Assembly: GCA_011009095.1 (NCBI GenBank)
Contig: VTPC01004745.1
Location: forward strand, 64,826 to 128,825
Source of the DNA: Ignelater luminosus
Taxonomy: Eukaryota > Arthropoda > Insecta > Coleoptera > Elateridae
Direction: 5' to 3'
DNA length: 64,000 bases
This document shows positions 50,560 to 61,644 of the stretch, piece after piece. Position 1 is the first letter of the stretch, and each line of letters begins with the position of its first letter. Under the pieces are notes generated by a model. That model saw only the letters and a program-made list of their open reading frames with translations. It did no database searches and was not told where the DNA came from. The translations under genes were made by a program, and so were the position numbers.

Positions 50560-51460
50560 CCATCTGAAAAACACTCGACAAGCCCTACCAGTTCAAAATG
50601 GCAAATTAGTTCTCAAACTCTGCAAAAATCTAAACAATTTGAGTAGTTCTAACAGCTCGATGGGCACGGAAAGATATATATGTAGCTCCGAAAATTTAGA
50701 CATTAAAAAATATGATATCGTCAAATTTAACCCTTCTGGGTATTGACTTATCGGTGATAAGTGCTTAGCCATAGCTTGATCGGGAACGCTTTTTATTAAG
50801 ATATCAGTTTGTTGTTTATCAGAAGACAAGTGTGTTAATGCATTTTCTTCTTTCCTCATTTTGTGATATCTCTAACGAATGTTCAGAATCATTCATGTCC
50901 AGCCCAATAGTTCCTGGTGTCTTTACTGGTTTACAGTTACTCAGTCCATATCTTCGTAAGATTTCTTCTATATGCTTTGATTGTGATAATAATAAATCTC
51001 CCTTGTCTTCATTTTCAATTCCCAAAAATATCTTTTTGTCAGTTACTTCTTTCTTATTTGAAACTGAATCTTTTTTGTAAAATCATCCATTCTTAATCTA
51101 GAGCCTCTAGTTATGAAAAAGCTATCAGCATAAATTCCAATTATTATGTATTACTTGCCTCCCTTTCGAACATATACACATGGATTTGTTTTTAATCTTT
51201 TGAAACTTCCTTGTGCTAGATTTTCATTCAATCTTACATACCAATATCGTCCTAGTTAGAATAATTTACAAATGCTGTGTTTTAACAAATATACCTTGTT
51301 TGGGTCATATTTGTAACGTAATGACGCTTCCATTTAAATCAGAATTTAAATATGCCGACTTTACATCGTAGTATCCCCTTAGCGATTTCTTCACGGCTGC
51401 AATTTTTAATATCGTTCTTAGAGTTTTCCACTTAATAACTGGACTGAAAAATCCACCATC
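50560..51460 (-). pseudogene. Ty1/copia retrotransposon pol relic
   Basis: Reading the minus strand from 51460: PVIKWKTLRTILKIAAVKKS and DVKSAYLNSDLNGSV match the copia RT start (P-V-x-R-x-x-T-L-R ... M-D-V-K-T-A-Y-L-N-G). A decayed Y-A-D-D-like region follows (GIYADSF near 51130). IFLGIENEDKGDLLLSQSKH with CKPVKTP (51040-50890) gives the L-G-I-E...L-S-Q...C-K-P-V-x-T-P block, and a short C-terminal piece follows. Stops and frameshifts are frequent. No LTR was identified, and gag and integrase are missing. Confidence 0.85.
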
Positions 51461-51725
51461 CAAAATCCACCATCTGGTTTCTGATTATATCCAACAACTA
51501 CTAACCTTGCTTTATAAATTTTATTTCCACATCGTCTTCCGATTTAATAACTTATTAATTCTATGTTTTGCAAGTCCACAAATGGATGTCATGGGGGTTG
51601 CACCTGCAAGTAGAAAAAAGGTAATTTTTAACGCAATCTTTTTCCTACATCCGATGATCAAAATTTAACAACAGTCGAAGCAGAAGTGTCCGCTCCATAA
51701 TTTTGTCGTAGTGAGATTTTTTACT

Positions 51726-52298
51726 TCAAGTGCAGTTTTGGCTGTACTTAAAAAAAACTGCAGGTTGGAAGCAGCAAACAGTTATTTTGATACCGGAATC
51801 ACGCAATATGACTTCTAGCATGCTTCGCACAACTTTCTAATCTAGACGATCCGTTCCGCAACCGATCTTTGGCATTGCTAATCTTGGGCACCATTGTTCT
51901 CTTCTCAGCTGTAGCAGCGTTGCCCATAAATCTCCATAAGTTAATTTATTATAGAAGACTTTCCTTATCAGATAGATCAACGGTTTTCTTTCATCTTGCA
52001 ATCTTAGGACCTTGCCAATATCTAGGTCTTGCTTTTGAAGTTCATTTAACCTACCATTTTGTTTATGGAACTGATTGACGATTCCTCGAGACATTCCTAA
52101 AACATTAGGTACTCAGTGGACCAACCCGTAATCTTCAGAGGCTTTAAAGAGATCTTGCGTTTTTTCTACTTCTACACAGTAACAAAACTTCTTTTGTTTA
52201 CTTTGCATGAATGCCCGAAACTGTCTTACAGTTTGTAGTCTTAGAGGCTGGTCGCCTTCTTCGTCCTCGTTATGATTGCCTCTGTAAGGCGCCAGTCG
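51726..52298 (-). pseudogene. OARD1/TARG1-type macro domain fused to gypsy integrase C-terminus
   Basis: One frame runs from RLAPYRG (52298, the integrase end) through an acidic Glu/Asp linker into a macro domain with no stop before the domain. Key blocks: T-Q-D-L-F (about 52160), Y-G-L-V-H then a TGA (52115-52113) where the family has Cys, GMSRGIVNQFHKQNGRLNEL (52097 onward), PLIYLI, a K-L-T-Y-G-D-L stretch, and LAMPKIGCGTDRLD (about 51880-51840). A TAG (51839-51837) stands where the family has Trp, then VVRSMLEVILRDSGIKITVC (to about 51778). This is the M-G-x-G-I-A...L-x-M-P-x-I-G-C-G-L-D-x-L-x-W architecture of human OARD1, which hydrolyses ADP-ribose esters. The frame is open over 86 codons (52094-51840), and conservation outlasts that of the integrase. 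Inactive here; its role in the ancestral element is inferred. Confidence 0.85.
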
Positions 52299-53533
52299 AA
52301 AATGTGGACAACTTTGGATTGTGTTCTCTCAGTCTTCATTTGCTTGACGAGCTCGTATGGACCTTTCCCATTGCACTGTAGTATCCGAAAGAATCCCTTA
52401 TGTTTTTAAGAGTTACAAAGCCATACCATGTCTTCTTCAATAAATCCTCCCTCTTCTGCTTTTACATAGTAGCAATCTTTCATTTGGTCACTAACCATAC
52501 GAGTATGTTTTTGTGTCATTTTTTAGATTGAGTCTTTTTGTAGGTAGATGCTCGATAAATCATTAGAAAGAGATTGATGTGCTTTTTCCAATCTCCTTGA
52601 TTTTTGGATACTACCTTAGATGAATATTTACCTTGTAAACCCTGTTCATTCTTTACACCATTCCATCTGATTGTAGATGTAATGAAGTAGTTCTAATTTT
52701 CTAAATGTCTAACAACTTGCACGTTTTTTGGAAAACACTTGATTTTTAATGGTACTCCAAACCGGCAAACAAAATTCTTCAGCAGGACGTTACAGCTTCT
52801 TGGTTAGGCAAAGCGTAAGCTTCTGTCCATTTAGTGAAATAACTCATTGCCACCAGAATGTACTTTCAAAAGGACTTTATTACTGCTCTTTTTTTTTCTG
52901 CTAGGGCCATTGGCCTCAGCACACGTTTCTCATTCACGGCATCATTATTTAACATCTCTTGTTAGTTGACTCAGTAGAACCTTTCTTGTACTTTCTCCAA
53001 ACGTCTTTGTTACGCCCAGAAATTTGTTCAATGTTTCATCGCACAGTTCTTTTGGTACTTTTGCTCGTTTGCTGCTTGGCAGGATTAGCTGTACAGTGAC
53101 AGAAGTGCCATTGACGTCTCCAAAGGCTTTTCTCAGTACGCATCCTTCTACCATTAGCGAATTCCATTGTGCACAAAAGCTTTTAACAACCGGTGCTCGA
53201 TCTGCAATCTCGTTTCAATTTGGACGTCTGTTTGGATGTGGTGTGGAAGTTGTACTCTTGTAATCTTTTGATTCATCTAGCTACTTACGCTTTGGGATTC
53301 TTAAATTGTAGTAACCATTTAAGGAACCTTGTGATCGGTTTTTAGTAGGAACTTGCGTCTAGATAAAGTTTTCCAACGTTTTGACAATGACCAGTAATTT
53401 TTTCCGAGTCACGCAATAATTTCGTTCTGGTTTTGACAACCCTTTGCCAAGATAATCAATACATTTTTATTAGCCATTTTGTATGTGCGAAAGAACACCA
53501 TCCATTCCAATATTACTAACGTCAGCGTCCACT
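51726..53533 (-). mobile_element. Ty3/gypsy retrotransposon pol relic (RNase H, integrase, macro domain)
   Basis: Minus-strand order: RNase H start VDADVSNIGMDGVLSHIQNG (53533-53474), NYCVTRKKLLVIVKTLENF (53420s), a TDHK...KWLLQFKNP block (about 53330-53290), and the integrase H2C2 region (53154-52945; LPSSKRAK.. and L-G-V-T-K-T). A stretch around YFTKWTEAYALPNQEA (52840s) comes next, then RFGVPLKI (52770s), then a decayed R-W-N-G-V-K-N-E block (52660s), then the C-terminal VWL...G-P-Y-E-L-V-K and RLAPYRG (52298 onward). A macro domain follows (next entry). The S-D-Q-G catalytic block and the first catalytic Asp region are lost, and stops and frameshifts abound. RT, protease, gag and LTRs were not found. 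Its 5' side is cut at a mariner-type relic. Confidence 0.88.
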
Positions 53534-53534
53534 A

Positions 53535-54539
53535 TGATTGTTCAAAGTAGTTGCCCTTATGTTGTATACATGCTTCACATCGACGAACAGGTGAATTCTG
53601 TGCATTGCGCAATTGCTCGGGCGGTTAACAAATTTCTGCATCATTTATTAAATGATCTTGACTTTCGATTGGCATGAAGTAGACTTCTTCTTTCAAACAA
53701 CTAAACAGATAAAAGTCTAGCGGACTTTAGTCCAGCGAAGGAGTCAGCTATGGAACTGGACCCTTGCATCCAATCCATCGCTGACTGTATTCGTTATTCA
53801 ACCAAGCTGTTACCGGACATGCAGTATGAATAGGAGTTTCATTTTGCTAAAACCACATGTTCTTTCGCAGAGCAAGAGATACACCTTCCATAGGAATAGA
53901 CAAATCTTGGAGAAACTCTGGGTAGTTTTAAGCATTAAAACGATGTTGCAAGATATAGGGTCCAATTATGACCATCAATGATGCCAGCCCATACATTTAT
54001 GCTAAATCGATGTTGAAATCCGGTTTTCCGAGCTTCATGTGCATTTTCTAATGCCCATGTATGCAAATTATGGTAGTCGTTCACTCCATTTCTAGTCAGT
54101 CCACAAAATGCACTGTAAGAAATCTGGGGTGTCGCCAATGTCATTTAATAACCGACGGGAAAAATTTTGTAGAGCGATATTGTCTCTTTCGCATAGATTT
54201 TGCACGATTTGTTAATGGTAAGGATAATACCCTTCTACGCCACACTGTACTTTGAGACAAACCTAGATGGTTAGCAATTCTACAGTTACTAGTAGTAGGG
54301 TCAGCAGTTATTGCATTTATGGTAGCATCTTCAACATTTCTGTTTCGACCAACATGATGACGAATGGTGGATTTTCCGAATTCACCTAGGTTATTGTGAA
54401 TTCTTATAAAAATTCGATAATCCGCATGCCTAGGATTCGGATATCGCTGACGGTATTCTTCAGCTGCAGCACCTGCATTTCCATGACCCATTCCATAAAT
54501 AAAATGCATATCAGCATATTCGTGATTAGTTAATTCCAT
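53535..54539 (-). pseudogene. Tc1/mariner-type transposase relic with DUF4817-like N-terminus, copy 1
   Basis: The N-terminal 54539-54141 frame (132 codons) starts MELTNHEYADMHFIYGMGHG and contains E-E-Y-R-Q-R-Y-P-N-P-R, then IANHLGLSQSTVWR. This is the helix-turn-helix plus second helix-turn-helix of the insect transposases annotated as DUF4817. After a gap and frameshift, 54144-53935 gives LTRNGVNDYHNLHTWALEN and QHRFSINVWAGIIDGH. Decayed W-I/M-x-x-G and S-x-D-x-x-x-L-D blocks follow (53800-53720). The C-terminal RRCEACIQHKGNYFEQ piece ends near 53535. The first catalytic Asp block is damaged. The relic directly adjoins the gypsy fragment on the same strand. Confidence 0.88.
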
Positions 54540-54540
54540 T

Positions 54541-55660
54541 ATTATTATTAACTGCTGTTGATAACAATAACAACAACAACATTATCTGACACAAATCCTG
54601 AATATAACTAAAGCAACTTACTACTTACGAATTGGAAAGTATTCAAAGCCAGGTATTCAACATTATCGAAACTGCGTAGGCGTTGCACTTAAAATATTCA
54701 TATTTACTATTATCTGCGTCTTTACTTATTTAAAGCTTGTTTTTTGTGATTTATCAATATGTGTTTGTGTGCAGTAAATATTCCACGGATTCGTTTTATG
54801 CAGCAAGAAATTTTTATTATACAAATATAAATATTTAAAAATCTTTGAAAAACAAGCACTAAATGAGAAAAAATGTATTTCATACTACTTCTTGATAAGA
54901 CACACCCCAATTCTCTCAAAGTTAAAATTTTAGGTTGTTTTAATACTTGTGTCAAATATTATAGGTGCAGTACATCCTTCAGCAAAAATTTTGAGCTGAT
55001 TATGTGCAAAATTAAATTCTGAATAATTTTTATTCTGAAATGCATAACAGAAATAAATTTTAATATATCTCAGTTCAACAATTTTGGAACAGCCTATTTG
55101 GTCTGTAGACACTTTTCAATTAGAAACGCTGAGTTTGCAAACACTTACCTGTTTGAAATAAACAAAAGCGAAACTAATTATTGATGGTAATACTTTTGCA
55201 TTGCAACAGCAAGTAACGTCAGTGATCTTTAGAATCAATTATAAAATTATAAAATACATTATTACAACTGACTTTGACATTACCCAATATTAATTACTAG
55301 GAACGCAACAAAAGCATGATATTATTTGTTAGTAAATGTTACTTAGATTAGTTAAAAAAGAATCGAGATGCAATTACCGTAATATGAGTACTTGTCTGCT
55401 TTTGATTGCCATGTATAGAAAATGCATGTAACGCTAAACTCAACTGTTTGCTTTTAAGATTGTAAATCAAAGTCTACAGGGGTCTAGTGCAGCAACTTAC
55501 TGTTTTTTTAAAGATGATTAGGATCAAAAATTAACAGCAAAAAGTTCTTTGAACTACATACCTAATACAGAAGCAAAACAAAATAAAAACAAACAATATA
55601 TAAATCTACAGCATTAAAACGTCAAAGGAAGCAACACAAATAACAAAAGGAATATTAGGA
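54541..55660. other. Between two transposase relics: nothing recognised
   Basis: AT-rich. A short ATT/AAC-rich run lies at 54541-54583. The open frames 54722-54955 and 54930-55112 are unrecognised. Confidence 0.4.
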
Positions 55661-55669
55661 TTACAACAG

Positions 55670-56500
55670 ATGTTCAAAATTTTAGCCATTAGCATCAATA
55701 CAAATGTGACCCCTTCTAACTAGAACTTGCTGCATCTTGTGTAACATTTGAGGATTTACTTCGGCAAATGCTACAGAAATCCTTTCTTCCAACTCCTGCA
55801 AATTATCTAATTTTGCAGCATACACTTTATCTTTCAATCCAGCCTGTCAGCTACATAATAAGTGGAAAGTTTTCATTCAACCAGTTTTGTCGGATCGTCT
55901 AAAATTGGCAGCAGCACCATCCATTTCGAACCACACGTTGTGTCTTAAATCTAATGGCATATTCTTTATTGGGTTTATAAGATCTTCTTACAAAGATTCC
56001 AAAAAATTATTTGCTTTAAGTCTAGATGGCCGTTTTAAGTGCCCTCCTATCAGCTCATACATTGAGTTGAAAACGTTGAAAAGTGTGTCTTCTCACAGCA
56101 TGTGGATTTTCTATAGCCCACACATAATTATTTCTTCTGTTAAAAACGCCATCTCGAATGAAAATCGCCTCATCTGATCATGCGATACAAACTGTGGATC
56201 TTCTTCATGTTGTTCCGATAGCCACTGACAAAACTAAAGTCTTGGAACTGCACCAACTGGGAGAAGACTTTCTATTAGAGAATAACGGAATGAAAGGCAA
56301 CGTTCTTTCTGTAAGATAGCATGTACCATATGACCATATGAATATCAGCTACAAATTCTCTAGCCAAACTTTTTACACTCTGACCAGAACTATTCTCTAT
56401 TGCAACCAAAATACTTTCTTCTAGATCTGCAGTCCTAACAGTACGTGGACGGCCAATATTTACTTGTCCTGTTTCTCTGACACGCTGTTTCATCATTAGG
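55670..56500 (-). pseudogene. Tc1/mariner-type transposase relic, copy 2
   Basis: Same strand and general family as the relic at 53535-54539 but clearly a different subfamily. From 56496: QRVRETGQVNIGRPRTVRTA (helix-turn-helix linker with the G-R-P-R motif), then SVKSLAREF. After a shift come FVSHDQMRRFSFEMAFL, H-N-V-W-F-E-M-D-G-A-A-A-N-F (about 55935-55893), which is the W-F-x-x-D-G-A-P-A-H block with the second catalytic Asp retained, and a C-terminal stretch EERISVAFAEVNPQMLHKMQ with RRGHICIDANG (to about 55685). Multiple stops and shifts make it inactive. Confidence 0.85.
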
Positions 56501-56504
56501 ATGA

Positions 56505-57600
56505 CGTGCGTCTGTTTGGAAAACGCTCAGATAATTGCAAACTGCAATACTGCCACACTATTGGCTTCCTCTAAACCATTAGCATATCGAAATATTCATT
56601 GTATTTCATTACTATACAGAGACAAATGTAGTTTTAATAACGAACACTATTATGTGTTCATAGCGCGATATCGCGATCTAGTGTTGATTCTAACAGTGTT
56701 AGTAACTCTAGGACAAAAAATACTAATGCTAGTTTACTTACCGCGAAATTTAAATTGGTAGATAGTGTCAATTTGCTCTATAAAATGTTATTTCGGCAAA
56801 AGCTATTTGTCAAAATTCAGATGAAGATATTACAACTATATTCGAGAGTTAAACCTGTGAAGACTCTATAAAGCAGCTTATTTATAAGAATTTTATATTG
56901 ATGTTTACATCTTCTGGGAAAAACTATTGAAAATCGATGGTAAGAGCAGATGAAAGTCTGATATGTCTATAAATGTAGTCAAAAGGATTGTTCTAATTTC
57001 TATTTTTAGTTACGGCATAGATAAATGGCAAATAACGGCAGTAAGATTGAATAACAATAAAAATTAAAACACTCTGTCAGTTCATCTTCAGAGTTTTTTT
57101 TTTGCAGAAACCAGTCGGTAGAAGGAGTTAATAGTAATGAAAACAAAACTTATACAAAATATATGTTTGAGAAAATTCCATCTCTATCATAAAGTCTCCA
57201 TAAAGACAGTCCCCTTTTAAACTCTTTGGTCCCACCGTGGCCCTTCTTGGTTAGAAAAGTTAGTAAGTTATTCTATATTTATAAAAAAAATAAAACCTTT
57301 GTCTTTCCTCACACACAATTTTAATTAAAATAAAACTCCATTAGTACTGCAGATGTTTCAGACACATCAAATTTGGTGCGTCCATCTTTAGGCATACAAA
57401 GAATTTCTAAAGAATCTACTTCTAATTTATGAGGAACTTGTTTTTGTTATCCCTTACCTCTATAAATTAATGCAGTGCAAATAGTTTCATTTTTATTAGA
57501 ATTAAAGAGAAGAGTTTTATTTATTTTTATATTGTACTGTATTACGAACCCACTTATGTTAGTTGGATGATATTACACCATTCTCTATTTGTAAGGGGCA
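56505..57600. other. Nothing recognised
   Basis: AT-rich intergenic DNA. The plus-strand frame 56501-56761 (86 codons) matches no family I know. Confidence 0.4.
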
Positions 57601-57604
57601 CAAA

Positions 57605-58175
57605 AATATTAGAACTTTCCTAACATTTTAATTATACTATTTGCATTCTAATAAAATGTTTTAAAATTAATGCAATGGAGGAAAATTACCTCTTTAATTT
57701 TATAATATACACGCAATTCTACGATCAGTTGCTTTTAGATGGTGCAACGGAAAATTTTTGCAGGGTTGAATGCACCTGATAATAAGAATGGGAATGATAT
57801 TATATTTTCCTGTAATTATATCTTTTTCATAAATAACGGTTGTTAAGCCACAATTTGGATACTGTCATGTATTTTCTGTATAAGTATCAATATTTATCCT
57901 AAACAAAGCACAGTAAATTGGTTAAAGTACCATTAAACACTATCCAGTTTGTTTGGTACTGCTCCAACCATTTGTGCATTTGTAATGCAGAAGCTTTCTT
58001 AACAGTTTAATTTATACTATTCTATTCTAATAAAATGTTTTTAAATCAACGCAATGCAATAGTGGAAAATTACCTCCTTGGATTTTTTAATATACCACGC
58101 AATTCTACGAGCAGTTGTATTTTACATATACAATGGAAAATTTGCTACAAGGTTGAATGCACCAGGTAATGAGGA
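57605..58175. repeat. Two-copy direct repeat, offset about 380 bp
   Basis: The block from ATTCTAATAAAATGTTTT through GGAAAATTACCTC, ACGCAATTCTACGA and GGTTGAATGCACC occurs at about 57605-57790 and again at about 57985-58175. Order and orientation are the same, with moderate divergence. No gene is present. Confidence 0.7.
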
Positions 58176-58179
58176 GATG

Positions 58180-59038
58180 CAGAAAATAATACACAAGAAT
58201 CAAGTCGTGACGTCATCTTATAACCTGTAGGAATTGTTTGTTTATAATTCTGCAATAAAAAATACCTGAAATTAAAAAATGTACTAAAAACACGTATCGT
58301 ATTTATATTCTGATGAGAAAAATAAAGTGTTTGATTCAATATTTCTTTTTCAAAATGAATTTTTGTTTTTGAATCAATAAAGAAAATGTTTACATACTTG
58401 TATATGTTAAATCTTGAACATTAAATTCCATGTTTGTTCAAAATAATCGTTTCTCTTTTTTTTTTCGTTAAAACAAAAAATAAAATTGTTGTTTTCCGTT
58501 TAATAATACTTTGTTGTATCAGGGCAATTAAAATAGTAATTGCAGTAAACATTGTCCCTTTTGTTTCGAAAGTTACGATTCGTATCCATTATATGCCACC
58601 CATTTCATTTTGGATTTTGGTTTTAGTACCCATGGTGAGATGTTCTGCTCTTTTGTAATTTGCATGTTTAGTTTAAAGTAGAAGGTACCTGAAAAAATAT
58701 TTGAACATAATAAAAAGAAAAACCGTAAATTCGTTATTTTTCTGAAGATTCCAGTTTATAAGTTTATAAGCAATCTAAAATAAATGAAACCCACTAAATA
58801 ATCACATTTAAACGATAAAAGTATTTCTATTATTTCCATTTATTATCTTATAATAACAAAATCTTAAATTAGAAATATTTTTGTGTTTTAAATGTTTTCA
58901 AACATAATGTTGCGTTTATGTATGTATGCAACGTTGGCGGAATGTGGGTTTTTTAAATGTCAATCGGGATACAAGAATAAACTGATACCTTTAAAAATTG
59001 CAAATTCTAAGAGTTTTTGGTATTAATTAGCCTACATA
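58180..59038. other. Nothing recognised
   Basis: AT-rich DNA before the RTE relic. The frames 58145-58339 and 58434-58658 are unrecognised and low in complexity. Confidence 0.4.
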
Positions 59039-59040
59039 TA

Positions 59041-60770
59041 AAAAAAAACCTAAAAATGAAATCGACACTATCTTGGCAAGAGACAAACCTATGATCACAG
59101 ATGTCTTGGTGCTAAATAAAATACACGCAGGTAGCGATCACAGATTACTAAGAACCACGATCAAAATCAACGTAAAATTCGAACGACGCAAACTAATCAA
59201 GAAATTCTGTCCAACAATAGATGCAATCAGAAAAAACGAAGACAAACACCAACAGAAACTCCAACACCGCTGCTAAACAAAAAATTACAAAGCTGCAACG
59301 AAAAAGGCAGTAACTCAAATAAAACCAAAAGAAATAAAAATCACCAACAAAACAAAACAACTAATTAACTTGAGACGAAACTTAAATAAAAACTTCCACG
59401 AATATGAACAAATCAACAAGACCATAAAACGGGAAATCAGGAAAGACAAGGGAAATTATAACACAAGAATGATAAAAAGTACAATTGAAAACAATAAAAA
59501 CATGAAAGTCTTAAGAAACATAACACCACAGGTCAACAGCGAATGTACCGTATGAAAGACAAAATGGTCAATTGGTCACAGGCACAACAAAAATCTCTAA
59601 AGTGATCGAAGACTTTTATACAGAATTGTACTAGTCAAAGGTGTCAAGCTCAAAAGCAAACTTACCAAAAATAACAATACGAAATGTCAATTTTGAAGAG
59701 ATACCTAGAGTCACCCCTCAGGAATATATACAGCTCTACAACAAATGAAAAATGGCCAGTGCCCAGGAGAAGACCGGATAACAATAGAAATGTTAAAAAT
59801 GGGAGGAAACCCGCTAACTAAAGTCATTCAACTACTGATAAACTGCTGTATCAATGAAGGCAAAATACCAACAATCTGTAAAACCGCAGAAGTGATATTG
59901 ATATTCAAGAAAGGTGACACCGCTGACATAGGGAACTATAGGCCAATTAGTTTATTATCGCATCTGTATAAGTTGCTAACAAAAATTTTTACAAACAGAC
60001 TGACAAGCAAACTGGACTTCTATCAACCTGTCTAACAGGCAGGATTCAAGAAGGATTTTAGTATCATTGACCACCTTCAAACTTTGCGAACGCTGATTGA
60101 AAAATGCAAGGAGTACAACCTCTCGTTCGTAGGTTTCTAAAAAGCCTACGACTCAGTGGAGTTTGGTTAACAGTCGAAGGACTAAACAACGCAAGAGTAG
60201 ACTCCCGTTATACCACCTTGCTGAAAGACATCTATACAAACGTCACCATGCACGTTAAGATCAATGAAACCGCAAATACGAGACAAGAAGACACCATTTC
60301 TCCCAAGCTCTGTACACTGGCACTAGAAAACGTATTTAAGAAAATGAACTGGAAAGAAAAGGGGATAAACATAGATGGCACATATCTCAACCATCTGCGC
60401 TTTGTAGACGACATAGTCATAAAAAGGAGGAATAATTAGAATAAATGTTAACCGATCTTGCCCTGAATTAAAAGACCATAGGACTATAAACACACTACGG
60501 GACAACAAAAATAATGTCAAACAGAGACAAATTCAGGTAAACCAACAAATCATAGAAAATGTCCATGAATATGCCTACTTTAGGCACCTCACTAAGTTGG
60601 GAAAATCAAACCAAATCACCGAGATCGCAAGGCGAACAAAACTTGGATGGACGGCATTTAGAAAACTTTATGAGAAACTAAAAAACCAAGAAATACCAAC
60701 GAGCTTGAAGAAAAAGGTATGGGACGCGTGCGTTCTGCCTTTAATGACATATGGCACAGGTTTTATAAGT
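59041..60770 (+). pseudogene. RTE-type LINE (endonuclease-reverse transcriptase) relic
   Basis: Plus strand. EIDTILARDKPMITDVLVLN and HAGSDHRLLR (59060-59155) are the endonuclease end, with the S-D-H-R catalytic-type motif. A Lys-rich linker follows. RT blocks are NGQCPGEDRITIEMLK (59748 onward), GDTADIGNYRPISLLSHLYK (59914 onward), QAGFKKDFSIIDHLQTL (after a stop at 60033), V-G-F-stop-K-A-Y-D-S-V-E (about 60125-60160), D-T-I-S-P-K-L (60290s) and INIDGTYLNHLRFVDDIVI (60364-60420), with F-V-D-D as the catalytic box. A C-terminal EYAYF...GWTAFRKLYEKLKNQEIP-like tail ends MTYG (about 60750). The whole resembles insect RTE elements. At least four stops or shifts occur, and the 5' end is truncated. 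Confidence 0.9.
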
Positions 60771-60795
60771 TAATTTTAAATGTATAGATTATATA

Positions 60796-61641
60796 CAGTG
60801 TGTCCCAATTTCGATGCTCACTATTGGGATATCGGAAATTGTAACAGATACGAAATCGGTTAAATTAGAAAAGTTTTGGCTATTTTAGAGATCAGTTTAC
60901 TTATGTTTTTGTTTTTTTAAAAAAGTTCATGGCTTACTAGATATTTGCTAAAAACGAAATTATTTTATTTTTTTAAAAGTGAAATATCTCAGGAACGAGC
61001 AAAGATAGAAAAGAACAGCAAAGAGGGTGTTTTAGAGAATTTACTCCGAAACACAAAAAAATTATTTTCACAATTGTCTTTTGTTTTATATCGGCGGTGA
61101 AACGTAAATTCAAATTTTTTCTAATAGAACGCCTTTTTGATTTCCATATTACTGAACTGCACGCCTTAAATGCTTTTCAGTGATACATGGTTTGGCATAG
61201 CTATTCTTTTGTTTTACCGAGTTATGAAGTAAAAATCATTTTTCATCATAGTGTGTCATGACATCTAATACACAAAGTCGTGGAGTTTTATCAAAGAAAT
61301 TCATTTGTTATGCAAAAATTGCTAAAACAAAATAAATACGCTTTTATGGGGCATTAGATGCTTAGTTGATGCCATCTGTGAATGCTCAGTAAATTATCTT
61401 AAAAGCGTCTTTTGTTTTGTTTCAGCAGCTGTTACATAACAAATGTAATTTATCTAACAAAAATCAATAATTTTCATATGTTTAAAGCCATGGCACACTA
61501 AGTGGGAAATGTTTTTTATTTAAAAAAAATAAGAGAATTTCGTTTTTAGCAAATATCTAGTAAGCCGTAAACTTTTATGAAAAAACAAAAGCATAAGTAA
61601 ACTGATCTCCAAACTAGGCAAATCGAAATTGGGACACACTG
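60796..61641. mobile_element. Foldback MITE with CAGTGTGTCCC ends and TA duplication
   Basis: The left end CAGTGTGTCCCAATTTCGAT at 60796 is mirrored at 61641, and TA flanks both ends (60794-60795, 61642-61643). The outer arms, about 170 bp (60796-60970) and 125 bp (61520-61641), pair through TTTTAGCAAATATCTAGTAA-type blocks. An inner pair (TTATGCAAAAATTGCTAAAACA near 61308 and its mirror near 61425) shows the whole element is an imperfect palindrome. No gene is present. It lies immediately downstream of the RTE relic. Related termini occur near 2505-2525 and at 25749. Confidence 0.85.
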
Positions 61642-61644
61642 TAT

